Shown one piece after another: positions 1 to 13,400 of a DNA stretch of 64,000 bases. This DNA is from Argopecten irradians (Eukaryota > Mollusca > Bivalvia > Pectinida > Pectinidae), in NCBI RefSeq assembly GCF_041381155.1, contig NC_091140.1, positions 19,992,864-20,056,863 on the forward strand, given 5' to 3'. The notes beneath the pieces are model-generated. The model was not told where the DNA came from and did no database searches. It saw only the letters and a list, made by a program, of their open reading frames with translations. Position 1 is the stretch's first letter; each line of letters opens with the position of its first letter. Made by a program: the position numbers and the translations under genes.

Positions 1-239
1 TAATTTTTTCCTAAATTGGCAATTATTGCAGTTATGGGCTTAACGAATCATATTCCTAGGGAAATCTAATAAAATAACCGCAAGGAAAAAATATCCCAAG
101 GTCTGGGTCAGGACCCCAATGAAACTTTTCACAAATATTGTCTGATCAACAAAAAAAACAACCTCGTTTGTTTTATGAGAGAGAAAAAACTCGTCTAAAT
201 TTCATATTCATATCGATGGATTACCTGAAACAACTTCTT

Positions 240-549
240 TCGCCTCTACTCATTTTCTACGGAAGATTGTCAACATCCCGGCCTCTGTAGTCAAAACGCG
301 CACGTGCTGTTGTTTACGTCTGCTCGATATAGATGGCGCTCTAGTTCAAATCTAGATCATCGATATGTTTATCATTTACGGATCGGCGGAGTCAAGCATC
401 TCATCGACCCAGATTGGATGGAGTCTGTGACAACAGATCAAGGCGGTGGCTTTTGATATTGTCACAATATTTTGATTATATCGTCAATATTAGTGAATGT
501 GGTGTAATACATTACGATATATGATGTTTGCCGGTACACTACGACTAGG
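240..549 (+). promoter_or_regulatory. Likely promoter and 5' UTR of the small plus-strand gene
   Basis: This is the only GC- and CpG-richer stretch in the first 3 kb. It has a CACGTG E-box near 303 and a GATGGCGCTC motif near 332, and it lies just before the first coding exon at 550. Upstream ATGs at 519 and 522 open a different reading frame. The transcription start cannot be fixed from sequence alone, so this is inference from composition and position. Confidence 0.3.
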
Positions 550-3500
550 ATGCCTAACTGTCAGCGATATTACAAGCAGCTTAACTATGTTATCGGAACA
601 AAATACGACAATCACAAAGTAAGTTTGAGAAGCCAACATCTGATGAAAAATAAATCCTATGCCGCCCGGAAGCGGGGAGGTTCTGATTAAGACAGTAGTT
701 GTAGTGTGTCTTTTTATGACTCCATATATTTACAAAGTACCTAAAATTAAAGCCAAATAAATCCGTAAGAAAGCCCAGTCCATCTGACCCAATAAATAAA
801 GGTGTATACATTATGTCCAATAGGCCTACTGTTTGTAGGTCTACTCTATGTAGAGTCTAGTAGTTTGTGTATCATCAGGTACTGTATGGAGTGTATGCAT
901 ATCCATATTCAGTGAATTAGATTGTCACAACCCATACTGTAATGAATCCTTCAAATTACATTTATAATCATGATTGGCATGAAGAAGTATACATGTACAT
1001 TAATTATACCCTACATGTAGACTACATAGTACATGTAGAAATCTACATATAATAATTGTACATGTAGAACTAATTATATATTTATAAGACTCAAGACTGT
1101 CATCATTCAGAAATTCTCTATTGTCCATAACCTTGCTTAAATAGGCTTATGTAAAGAATAAAGGTTAAATAAGAAATCAAATAAAACAGGAAATTAGAAA
1201 TCAAATAAAACATGAACACTAGCTGTTTGTGTTATCACAACTTCAGTGTGGTAATTGTATAAATTCCACACCATTATGGATAATGTTTATATATGTAAAT
1301 GGTGAAGTTTACATTGGTATACATTCTGCAGCTTCACAAATTAATAAATATAGTGCATAATTATGTACATGTACCTACCAGGAAAGGATCCCTTCATGTT
1401 TTCGACACAGCTTTTTTAATGAAAAAAAAATCACTAGACTAAGAAAAAAGAAATACCAGAGTAGTGATGCTTTAATTTAGATACAATGATAATGTTATAA
1501 TTAATATAATCCTGATTCAATGATGGCATTTATGTTTTGTAAACATTCTTTAATTTGTTCTTAAATTTATCTATGGTACATATTGTGTCAACTGAATATT
1601 AATTCAGATCCAATATTGATGTTTTCTTTGTGAATCTTATCAATATGCAATTTTGAAATACATAGATTAATTATAGTAAATAACTGACAACCAATGGCTA
1701 AATATAATTATATGATTATTTAATAATATATTTCTAATATTTTGCTATCATGAAAATATAGAATATTAAAATTAATTGTGGATACTTATAATTACATTTT
1801 GTATGTCTAGTCTTTGATGATGACATTTATAGAACTTTTAACTGATTCGATAGTTCTGTAAAAGTTTATTTTAAGAGAACAGTTATCAGCATGGTGTACT
1901 AGGGAAAAGTAAATCTTTAAAGAACCTTACTTGCAATATTGATTCAATAATCCCAAGTAAATACGGGTAGTTAACCTATAGGTACATATAGTTACATACA
2001 CAAAATGTATACATGTACATACATGTATATGTCAGATATACAAACATGTTAAATTGCCACCCTTAGTTTATTTTTCTTTAATTTTCCAGATTTGACAGAT
2101 TGATGTCTTTGAAATTAAATACCGGAGATATAAAATTGATTTTAATCAAGAAAATATTTCAGGACTGGGCAAGAAGAACTTACCCAAACTTTTTTATTTG
2201 GTAAGCAAACAAAATATGGAAAAAAAGTTTGTATGATATTGTACATATGAATGTCACTGTATTGATAAGTGTATTGGGAGCAAAGTTTTTATTCATTGTA
2301 AGTTTCATTCCATAATTAACTTTAAAATCAGATTGCTATAACTCATGTGGTATATTATACAATATACATGTATACTTCATAATATCTTCCCTTTGAATAA
2401 AGTGAGATATATTGTATAAGAACTGGCTCTTCATCCTCTTCTTATCTAATAATATCCTGCAAAGCCCTGCATTTCTGAAGTGTTAAATATATGACTTATG
2501 GTGATGAAATTTGAAGGATACATATGTAGTTCAATTCTGTAACCCAAAGCTGATGTTTAATACACTACATTCAGGTCATTGACCCTATGTTCTAAGAGAA
2601 AGGTAAAAAATAAAAGCCAATTTCACAGTGATTTGATTGTCCAGGCTGGACCCTATTCTGAACTATTTGTAGTAATAACTACTAATAAGGGGAGACAATC
2701 TTGAGTTACGCTGCATATGATTTGTTCTACAGATGTAATATTTAATTTAGTCACAATTTTTCTTTTTTTTTTCTTTTTCATACACATGGGTCTGTGAAAG
2801 ACTTGCCATGGACCTAACATATATAAAAAGTATGTACCCATTTTCACAAATATGTACATGATCTAATAGTGACATTCCAACATTATAATTTATATGTCTA
2901 GGCATTGATCATAACAAAAAGGCACTAGTATTGTAGCCTCTTTGTTGTAAAACTTTATTAATGACAACTGTTGAATATTTCAGACTGACCACATTAAAAT
3001 GCATGGCCACAAACAGCACTTTTCTCAAGACGTGACAGTGTTTGAAAATTGAAGATCAGCAAACTAGCCATGCCTCTTCGGCTACGAAGATCAGGTATTT
3101 TTTCACATCTGAAATGATTTCATACTTAAATACGAGTTGTCTTTCTGAAATTTATGAAACTTACTTAGTCAATATATTTCTTTTGTGACATTAAGTTCCT
3201 GCTTGTAAATTTTAAATAATGTGGTTAACATTTACCTTGTTTGAAACACATACATTTCTAATGTAAGAAATAAGGACTTTTAAGTTGGAGTTGGAGAATG
3301 GTTTTATACTAACCATGTAGAATTTTAAATACATGTTGTAATACCTTCAAATAGATCAAATGTCCATAATTAATTTGGTAAAAGACACAAATGGTTTTCG
3401 GGATGAATAACATGACTTGGTAATTTGACGAACAAATAACAAAATGTTTTTCTTTTTTACTTGCGGTTAATTAAGACCAATATTCATATTTTATGCGTGC

Positions 3501-3724
3501 CGGCAAACCACAGAAACATCTAGTAATACATACACTATGTACGTGCATGTACATGCTATCATGATATTTACTTAGTCAACATCATATTCATTGTGGCATT
3601 TGTTTTTTATTTCTATTTTTTTAGGTTTTCTTTCTCCCTAAATGGATGGACTGCTGCCTTCTGTTGGTATGAGATTGCAGATATCTGGGGCCAGTCAGTG
3701 CCTGTAACCCCTGAATTGGAGTGA
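550..3724 (+). CDS. Three-exon gene for a putative 68-residue single-pass membrane protein
   Basis: The coding exons are 550-618, 2163-2200 and 3625-3724. Each internal boundary is a good splice site: donor AAA|GTAAGT at 619, acceptor TTTCAG before 2163, donor TTTG|GTAAGC at 2201, acceptor TTTTTTTAG before 3625. The phases fit, and the joined frame runs from ATG to TGA without a stop. The protein begins MPNCQRYYKQLNY, has a basic stretch (DWARRTYP), then one hydrophobic aromatic-rich segment (about residues 33-50: FFIWFSFSLNGWTAAFCWY) and an acidic tail ending PELE. Size and topology are like small mitochondrial inner-membrane subunits or SMIM proteins, but I do not recognise the family. An overlapping frame from the ATGs at 519/522 also stays open through the first two junctions and ends early in exon 3, so start choice is a real doubt. 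It is the only gene seen on the plus strand and lies outside the duplicated array. Confidence 0.45.
2984..3094 (+). other. Candidate alternative (cassette) exon with an in-frame stop
   Basis: This 111-bp segment lies in the second intron of the small gene. It is bounded by an acceptor (ATATTTCAG before 2984) and a donor (CAG|GTATTT at 3095). Joined after exon 2 it completes a TGA codon at once, so including it would end the protein after FFI. It may be a poison exon, or it may be chance splice-like sequence. Confidence 0.25.
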
Positions 3725-4154
3725 GGAGTCCATACTCTGTTTGTCTGAATTATTGGTTATTTCAACAAGCGACGGCTACTCTCAAGTAACAGGCTTGACC
3801 ATGGCAACAAGGGATTTGATTGGCTACAAGGCAACACCTCTGGTCATATACACAGCTCCATATATATAACTGACAAAACCCACATCATCCTTTGTAAAAA
3901 TGTACATATATTAACTTAACTTCAGTGTATATACCAATTATTACCGAATTTTGTAATTATAAGTACAATTGCTATGTGTCAGAGCACGAACTTTTGTACA
4001 TACCGGTATATATATCATGCATAATCTGCATATTTCTTTGTCCAAAGTGATGATCAAACAAGATATTGGTAAAGAGTTATCGCTCTTTGCTACAAATGAT
4101 AAGCAAAACATGTGCTTAAGTTTTATGTAGCAGGTTTTCTTTTCTTAACTGCAA

Positions 4155-4160
4155 AATAAA
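4155..4160 (+). terminator. Polyadenylation signal AATAAA of the small plus-strand gene
   Basis: An exact AATAAA lies about 430 bases after the TGA at 3722-3724, just before the next repeat block. It is the best placed signal for ending this transcript. The intervening 3,725-4,154 looks like 3' UTR with no other feature. Confidence 0.4.
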
Positions 4161-4315
4161 TACTGCTTTAAAACACTTACAATGTCTTTTTTCAGACGTT
4201 TTTATACTGGAGGAATCATTTTAATAGACAATTTTACAAATTATTTTTAATAGAAAGTAGATCTATGAAAGCCATAACAGTATCCAGTAAATGATCCAAA
4301 GAAAATTTGAAAAAT

Positions 4316-4887
4316 TTTGGGTGACCTGAAAGTCACCCAAGGAAATCTTAACCAGTATTTCAGGTCAAGATTTCTTGACCCAAAATTGACCTGAATTTGA
4401 CCAGAAATTCAGGTCAAGAAATATTGACCTGAAATTCAGGTGAAGATTTCTTAACCTGAATTTTAGGTCAAGATTTCTTGACCAGAAATTGACCTGATAA
4501 TGACCAGAATTTCAGGTCAAGAAATCTTGACCTGAAATTCAGGTTAAGATTTCTTGACCTGAATTTCGTGTCAAGATTTCTTAACCTGAATTTCAGGTGA
4601 AGATTTCTTGACCTGAAATTCACCTGAAATTCACCAGAATTTCGCATGAAATTTGACCTGAATTTCAGGTCAAGAAATCTTCACCTGAAATTGACCAGAA
4701 TTTCTCTTGAAATTTGACCTGAAATTCAGGTCAAGAAATCTTAACCTGAATTTGACCAGAAATTGACCAGAATTTCAGGTCAAGAAATCTTGACCTGAAT
4801 TTCACCTGAAATTAACCAGAAATTCTGGTCAATTTCAGGTGAATTTCAGGTCAAGATTTCTTGACCTGAAATTCAGGTTAGGAAATA
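4316..4887. repeat. Palindromic simple repeat of AGGTCA/TGACCT half-sites
   Basis: About 570 bases are built almost wholly from a short degenerate motif in alternating orientations: CAGGTCAAGATTTCTTGACC, TGACCTGAAATTCAGGTCA and variants with AGGTGA, AGGTTA or TGACCAGAA. About 8 AGGTCA and 11 TGACCT hexamers are exact. Neighbouring units are inverted, so single strands could fold into many hairpins. It lies between the convergent small gene and gene A and codes for nothing. Confidence 0.85.
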
Positions 4888-7455
4888 TTGGCTGTGTAAC
4901 TATCAGATAAATAATTGTTTTGAATTAAAATAGTAAATGAAAAAATATACTAGGTAAAAACAAAAATAAAGAAGAAAAAAGAAATAAGTAAACCATATTG
5001 GAGCGATCACATCACCTTTATTTTCTTTGAAATAGAGAAGGCATTTGAAATAAGCATAGATTTCCAAGTACACTATAAATGATATACTTCTTGATCTAAA
5101 TAAACAAAATATTCAATTTCCTATATATGTATATTTATTACAGGTGATCTATACAAATCATTAAATTATCCTGGGGTTTTTTTCCAAATATTATCAAATT
5201 AATAATATTCATTATAATAACTATCGTACTATATCTATAACACACATCGTTTAGGTTTTAGCAACAACATACAAGAACACCATGTTATTCATAAGAAAAA
5301 TGAAACGATACAATATTGTATACATAATCTCCACAACAATTCATTATACTAGAAACAACCTTGATCAACTGTAGTACAGCACACATACATATATATTGAA
5401 TAATGTTTATTCATTTAGTATAGCCAAACTATCAGGTGACCAATAAAGTATCTACGGTTAAAATATATTGATTTCATTTATCTAATTAAGCAAACCACTT
5501 ATGAAGGATCTGATTTTTTTTAATTACAAGATAATAATCAAATAAAAAAATTAGAGATTAACGTTTATGTTAAATAGTCAAAGACAAGATGAAAACACAA
5601 ACATGAATGAATAAATATTATAGAGAACATCAAACAAATCACAAAAACGAGTTAGCGATCAAATAGCAAAACAATAATTACGTTACTGATGGAGAAATAG
5701 AGTAATTCAACATCTTAAGAATCTGGATGTTCAAAAAATCATACCTAACTTGAACTATGTTTTCAGTAAATAAGCTCACTAGCTGATTTAAGGGTTCATT
5801 ATTAAAAGGTGAGGGCTTAACATCTGAAATTGAAATTTAGTAGCTTATACAGAAAAATAATACACTGCTCCAAATACAAAAAAGCAAATTTTACTTTATA
5901 AATTTTCAAGTGTTTATTTTCATACATGGTTATGAAATTTAAAGCAGATATTTTCTCTTCAATTAAACCATCAGCCATAGTTAGTTGTTCAATATTTTTT
6001 AAAGTGAGATGAAAGCTCTTACTCAAAGCAAAATACCATTCAATCAATATCAAATATGTACATGTTTGTGTTTGATATATCAAGACTGTTTATTATAACC
6101 TACACAACGAAATAAACTTATGTTATCACTTTTATGATCACTATATTCCAGATGATATACGGTTAAATAACATGTTCACAACACCTACAAAAAAGCATAA
6201 TCTCAACTAGTGTTATATATCATACAAACTTATCTTATATTTTTTCTTTGTGTTTTGCTAACTTTAAATACGAACACAAATTAGTTTGAAAAAAAAAGAA
6301 TGAATTTTAAATAGCAAGTGTAGAAATCGTTTTACATCTTAAGAAGGTTTGTTCCTATCTATATCATTACAAGGACAGGAAATGGAATTCATTGGAAGAG
6401 AGAAAAAAACATGCATAGGATGGATACTGTAATAAAATCATAATAATATTAAATGTGCAATGCCATTCTCAGAATCGTGTGATAAAGCTAAATCATAATA
6501 TAGCATACGTAATCTCCCAACACTTCCATGATATGATTTGGTGTTAATATTTGTTGACAGAAAAAGAAGAGGAATTTTGCTGTGATATATGAATTATGCA
6601 GTAGGCGTTACTTTGATGCTATATACATATGCATATAAATTCACAAAGTCTTTTTACTTTCTTTAAAACTTTAGAAAATACATCAATCAACCTGTATGTT
6701 TATACCTAATCAGATATTATTGTTTCACATCCATAATATATATGCTGGTAATTGCCTTTTGTCTACTAACGTATAAAATGCATTACATTTAATGTAATAA
6801 TTAATGTAAAACAGTTATAAAGATATAAAACATAAATAGTTTTAATAAAATGGGATGATTATTGCAGTGTATGCATACGTTGAAGAACACAACACTTAAA
6901 ATTAGAAAATTAAAATCAACATGACAAACATTGCACTTGTTATTAAAATAGTAATTATTGTTTTAAACATATTTTAACACAACCTTCATGCGTATGCGTA
7001 TCAATAACTATTGAGAATTAAGCACTACATAGTTATTGAACTAGCGGACAGCAAATATTGGACATTACAAAAACATGAAATCAGTTTATATCGACTTCAT
7101 TTTTAAAGCTAAAAAAACTCAGACTTTACCGTATATCTCGTGTTGTCTGATACAACCGACCGTGGTAAAAACATACATAAGGATACATTATGTACATGTC
7201 AGTTGTGTTCATACTTAATAACCGTTTCTTTAGCCTCCGTTTTGTCGTACAACAACCAAGTTTGCTGTTTAAATGTTTCCATATCCTTTCATGATACGTG
7301 GAAAATACGATCCATTACCATTCATTGTACTATTGATAGTAGAGAGAATTATTTTGAGATAAACGTTTCTGCACTGAAACATTCTGCTAAGAACCTTATA
7401 GCTGTTGATCTTAGAACCTATTACCTAAAAAATGGTAGTAAACCTTTATATATAT
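4888..7455. other. AT-rich gene-free region downstream of gene A
   Basis: No coding exon, RNA gene or clear repeat was found. A weak minus-strand open frame at 5,817-6,083 has no recognisable motif and AT-driven composition. Part of the region is probably 3' UTR of gene A, whose stop is at 7,456. An AATAAA overlaps that stop on the minus strand, and more candidate signals lie further left. Confidence 0.5.
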
Positions 7456-10400
7456 TTATTTGTTTGGTTTGGTTTTCATGCCCTGTGCTACCCCTTTTGC
7501 CAACATGGGTCCCCCTTTGTGTAGGTAGAGGATTGGCCACACGACGTAGTCGACGCTGTCTCCACCTTTCGTGTAGGATCTGAGACGGTCATGGTCAAAC
7601 TTCTCACCGCGAGAGAATTTCCATTCCATATACACAGGTGGGTCTTGCACTCGCATCATCCAGACGTATTTCACGGTCGCGTTGATAAACTCATCACATG
7701 CCTGGATAGTTTTTTCTGTCATGGTTTGTTTTAATCTTGCTTTGATGACCTGATAAAAACAGTATTAGAGTAAAAAAAAACAAGTTTAAAGTATATCCTG
7801 TGGATAACGCATTTGATGTTAAGGTTAATAAGAATAGTAATGTTCTTAAATATCTCCTCATTCATTCTTATCTTAATGCAATTGTTCGTTTTTGTATGCA
7901 GGTATTACTATATAAATATGACAATGAAATATCGATTATATTGACTGTTTATTGATGTACGACGGACGCCGAGCTACGGGCGGAAAGCGAATTGAACTGT
8001 TCAACATCTTATTATGTTGTACTAATATCTTATTTGCGCACAACGACTGCTACCAGAGAAATAAAATATATCACACAGTTTGTTTTAAGATAAGTGCAAT
8101 TCATACACAAAGCTTTAATAGCTACTATCTTCATTAGATATAAAGATCACTTACATTACACAGCAGTGGGCTGACCAACTCGCATTTGCCTTTCCGATAG
8201 TCCTTTAATGGCTTTGTAATTTCTGTTGTTAGTTCAGTCAGTTTATCAGGGGTCTGGAAAACAATAAGTTTACGTAAGATTTGATAAACTGATAGCCACC
8301 TGATAGGGACATATTATTTACCGTTTATCACTCACTATACGAAACTAAAACAAGAGGCCCAGAGGGCCTGTATCGCTCACCTGGTTTGTAATGCCAATTA
8401 ATGTTCTGAATAAAAGTTCATTGTTTCTTTCTGAAGGAATTTGAATATTAACCTCTAATCCCCCTATTGGGCCCCACTTTTTCTGCTCCAGTGGGTCAAA
8501 GCCAAAATTTATACGAATTCTGTTAACCCCAAAAATGTTTCTGGCCAAATTTGGTGGTACAATCCATGCAGAACTCTAGGACAAGTAGCGATTTATAGAA
8601 TTTACCTCTATTTTCCCTATTGGGCCCCGCCCCTCCTGCCCCGGGGGGTCAGAGCCAAAATTGTTGACAAGTTCTGTTCCCCTTCCCCCAAGGATGTTTC
8701 TGGCCAAATTTGGTTACAATCTATGCAGAACTCTAGGACAAGTAGCGATTAATAGGATTTACCTCTATTTCCCCTATCGGGCCCCGCCTCTCCTGCCCCC
8801 GGGGGTCAGAGCCAAAATTGTTGACAAGTTCTGTTCCCCTTCCCCCAAGGATGTTTCTGGCCAAATTTGGTTACAATCCATGCAGAATTCTAGGACAAGT
8901 AGCGATTTATAGGATTTACCTCTATTTCCCCTATTGGGCCCCGCCCCTCCTGCCCCCGGGGGGTCAGAGCCAAAATTGTTGACAAGTTCTGTTCCCCTTC
9001 CCTCAAGGATGTTTCTGGCCAAATTTGGTTACAATCCATGCATAACTCTAGGACAAGTAGCGATTTATAGGATTTACCTCTATTTCCCCTATAGGGCCCG
9101 CCCCTCCTGCCGCGGGGAGTCAGAGCCAAAATTTATACAAGTTCTGTTCCCCTTCCCCCAAGGATGTTTGTGGCCAAATTTGGTTACAATCCATGCAGAA
9201 CTCTAGGACAAGTAGCGATTTATAGGATCTACCTCTATTTCCCCTATTGGGCCCAGGCCCTCCTGCCCCCGGGGGGTCAGAGCCAAAATTTATACAAGTT
9301 CTGTTCCCCTTCCCCCAAGGATGTTTCTGGCCAAATTTGGTTACAATCCATGCAGAACTCTAGGACAAGTAGCGATTTATAGGATTTACCTCTATTTCCC
9401 CTATTGGGCCCCGCCCCTCCTGCCCCCGGGGGTCAGAGCCAAAATCTATACAAGTCTGTTCCCCTTCCCCCAAGGATGTTTCTGGCCAAATTTGGTTACA
9501 ATCCATGCAGAACTCTAGGACAAGTAGCGATTTATAGTATTTACCTCTATTTCCCCTATTAGGCCCCGCCCCTCCTGCCCCCGGGGGGTTAGAGCCAAAA
9601 TTGTTGACAAGTTCTGTTGCCCTTCCCCCAAGGATGTTTCTGGCCAAATTTGGTTACAATCCATGCAGAACTCTAGGACAAGTAGCGATTTATAGGATTT
9701 ACCTCTATTTTCCCTATTGGGCCCCGCCCCTCCTGCCCCCCGGATCCGGAGGTCAGAGCCAAAATTTATACAAGTTCTGTTCCCCTTCCCTCAAGGATGT
9801 TTCTGGCCAAATTTGGTTACAATCCATGCAGAACTCTATGAATAGTAGCGATTAAAGGAAATGTTGACGGACGGACGGACGGATGTGACGGACGACGGAC
9901 GGACGGACGGACGGACGGACGGACGGACGCCGCGCCTTTGGGCCAGGTGAGCTAAAAATATATTGCCTTGGTTGTTCTATCATATCCATATAAACAATCA
10001 TATAAAGAATCAATACATTGCAATTGTGTTATTTGCAGTTTTAAAATCAAATATTGATGTTTATATTAAGACTTATGCTATACTATATATACATGTAGCT
10101 AGTATTGATATCACCGTGGTCACATCGAGAATATATATTTTGCGGGTTATTAATGATATACCGTCAAGTCTGCCTTAACGAGGGGCCTCGGTAGCCGAGT
10201 GGTTAAAATGTATCGACATGGCACAGGCCTTCCACCTCTGGGTTGCGAGTTCGAATCCCATGTGTGGAAGTTGCCAGGTGGAAACTGACCGCTGGTCGGT
10301 AGTTTTTTCTCCCGGTACTCCGACTTTCCTCTACCAACAAACCTGGCACGTCCTTATATGACCCTGGCTGTTAATAGGACGCTAAACTAATAAAACCCCA

Positions 10401-13400
10401 AATCCCTGCCTTAAAGACCACCTCTGTATAAAGACCACCTGTTTAATAAGATCACTTTCTCAAGGTAGGTCTCAAATGGTTAATTTAACACAATTTGCCC
10501 TGTGTATAAAGACCACTTGGTTATTGTTTTGATCCCTTGGTAAGTCATGATAGTCTGCACGTGTACATGCATATTAAGAATATGTTAGTTGGATAACATG
10601 CATAAACTCATTTATGATGTGAGATATGGACCTGGATACATCCATACACATAGGTAATCATTTTATTAAAGAAATTCCAATTATTCGATAAAAAACGCAA
10701 TGTTTACCAAAAGTGATGCTTTAGCAATGTTCCTTAGATTATCAATGTCTGGTACTGCTATTGGAAGTTGTAGTGAAGATATAAAGTCTGTTTGAGCATC
10801 TCCGCTCTCTGCACAAGTTCCAAATACATTCTGAAAAAACCACAAAGAAATCAAATACAGAATATTCAACATCGAAGCATCAGATTATTTACAACATTTA
10901 TTACTGTTTGTCAATACCATGAAGAAGTTATGAAATATACAAGAAAATGTAATGAAATTTCCTAAATGTTATTAATCTGGCCATGGATTAACTGCACATA
11001 ACATGACTATTGAAAATGGCGCTATGAATAATTAATGTAATTATCATGGAGAATTATTAGACTATGTTAACGACCAGAAAATTCTATAATGGTCACTTAT
11101 TCATGTTAGGATTTTTGACCATTTATTTTTCAGCGATGAAATTATACCTTAGACGAAATGTAGAACTCTATGGTCATTGACATAATAATAATGGCCTTGA
11201 GCTAATAGCAGAACTTAAATGGAAATAATATGAAAATAATGAAAATGAAATAAATGAGGCTGACTGATCCAAGATTCATGGTCGTAGCAATTTATAATTA
11301 TGAAAATTAATTAAACAATTTTGACAGTCTCTAGCAATTTCATTTATTTAATATCCCTGCCTTCAAGACTTGGTTTTGTTTGTCAAGGTCAATAATTAGT
11401 CAAGTGACTTCTCTTTAATGCTGGGGACACCAGAATTCTGTTTTCTTTTGTTCGAGTTATATGATTCCTATATTTGAGTAATTTAGTCTTACGACTAAAC
11501 CACAGGAAATCAGAAATGGATGCTGTGTATGTTTATGTGTAGCCATGAGAACAATGCACACGCTCACTCTTCTTAAATACATTCTGTAGGCAAGTGATGA
11601 TTATTCCTGATTTTCTAAAGGCATAGTACACTACTTTAAATGAAATTTAATTCATTGTTATTAATGAAATAACCTACACTGCCATAATTGCCAAATTCTT
11701 TCAACTACATACATAAACCATGTGGATGCCATCCTCGATACTCCAGGGGATCCGATCACTTACGATCCCTACAGCCATGGACTATCTTTGAGCAAACCTG
11801 AAGGCAGCTCTGGGGAACAAATCTGAACCAACCACAGACCTCCAACAAATTTCTTTGAAGACTACAGAGAGAGTGACGCCCTACTTCAAAACCACTTCCT
11901 AGTCCTATGACATGTATTGTCACGAATTGTGCTGCTTTTCGTTTCATGCTCAATGTTCATGGGAATTTCATGCATCATTTTCATAAGTAGAGTTTATGCT
12001 ACATCCACGGGCTTGAATGCAGTAGTGACTAAACGTACCTTTAGAATTCATAATGGCAAAAAGAGAAAAAAATAATAGGACCACCCTTTAAAATGTACTA
12101 CAGTAATTTAAAACTGTATCGCCGGTATGTCCATATTTATGTTGCATTAGCGCAATCCAACAGAACTGTATTGAAGTGTATCTACAATGTACCACTTTAA
12201 CGACTGCATGATCTTAAGTCTTGTTTGATTGGTTTAATATCATTTGAACATTCGCAGTCATGTGGAGACATGCCAAATGTAAGAGGTGCATGAAACTCGG
12301 AGTACCCCGAGAGAAACCCACCGGCTTGTTGGTCAGCAACAACCCCACATAGGATTTTGAAATCGCAACCCAGAGGAAAAAAGAGCAGATTTTGAACTTT
12401 TGGTAGCATATCGAGATATAAAAGTCGAGAACTTTAAAAATTCGACCACTGTAGAACCTTATGTTGAAAACTAGAGTTGACATACAATCTACTGTGTGAT
12501 ACATTTACAATATACTTCGCTATAACATTTTATCTCAATGTTAATACATTTTGACAAGTCTCGTCGGCATTTGTTGGATAACTTACAGCGACAATATTAA
12601 GTAGAACTTTGATAGCTTCTTGTTCTTCCATGTCGTTCTCGAGATTCTCCATAGCATTAGTCCATTCATTATCGTAGAGTTCGGACACTTTCTCGGCTAG
12701 TTTCATTGGTCTGTTTGGGTCACTTAAGTCAGTTATAGCTGGGTTATTGTCGCGGAGCTTGTTGCCAGCTACTGCACTAAGTCTACAGATAATCAAAACA
12801 TAACCATCAAAAATATAAACGAAAACCAGTCGCAGTAAAATAGATTCATCACAAAAAATTACAACGTGAGACATGCTTTCTATCGTTCCTCTGAAAAGTG
12901 ATATTTAGATAACACTGTAGAAAAAAAGTATAATAATCCTTCGGAAACAGAATGGCGTCTTACCTTATCAGTGCCTCATCCTTCGCTTCCCTTTCTGCTG
13001 ACACGTTTCTCTGAAGTCTATCTATTGTGTCACGAAGGTTTTCCTCATTCGATTTGCTATGGCGTAAGCTATTAATGATAAAGTAGAACGTTTGTGAAAT
13101 AGCTAACTTAGATTAGATGTGAATTATAAGCTGGTATAGGTTTCCTTAACTCACAATTTCGTTGCAACATGCACAATACTTTCTGCATACCACGACAGAA
13201 TTACGAGGTGTAGGTTAGATACCTATACAATTATTTCTCTTCACCTGGCCGGCCGGAGTTCGATCCCCGGCACGGACGTGAAAAGGTTAGGGGGTCACCT
13301 GCCCGATCACGTGGGTTTTCTCCGGGCGCTCCGGTTTCCTCCCACACTAAGATCACTCGCGCGCTTACATCCGGGCCATCGAGACTGATTTACATAAGTT

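Noticed and set aside
5817-6083. 88-codon minus-strand open frame
   Set aside because: No motif, AT-rich residues, no splice context or neighbours that support it.
7140-7583. 147-codon plus-strand open frame
   Set aside because: Its 3' part is antisense to exon 12 of gene A, and the rest is AT-rich without motifs.
8661-9855. Many overlapping open frames on both strands
   Set aside because: They are the same peptide patterns repeated every 157 bases inside the pearl-like core repeats, not genes.
8349-9957. Regular repeats that could suggest a CRISPR array
   Set aside because: Units are 157 bases and similar over their whole length with no unique spacers, and the host is an animal.
10190-10262. 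Possible tRNA gene (A- and B-box)
   Set aside because: It does not fold into a full cloverleaf by eye. It continues into a SINE body and has target-site duplications around the whole unit.
11716-11950. GC-richer patch with a minus open frame
   Set aside because: It looks like an interspersed repeat fragment (ACTCCAGGGGATCCGATCAC). The frame has no recognisable domain, and I cannot set its ends.
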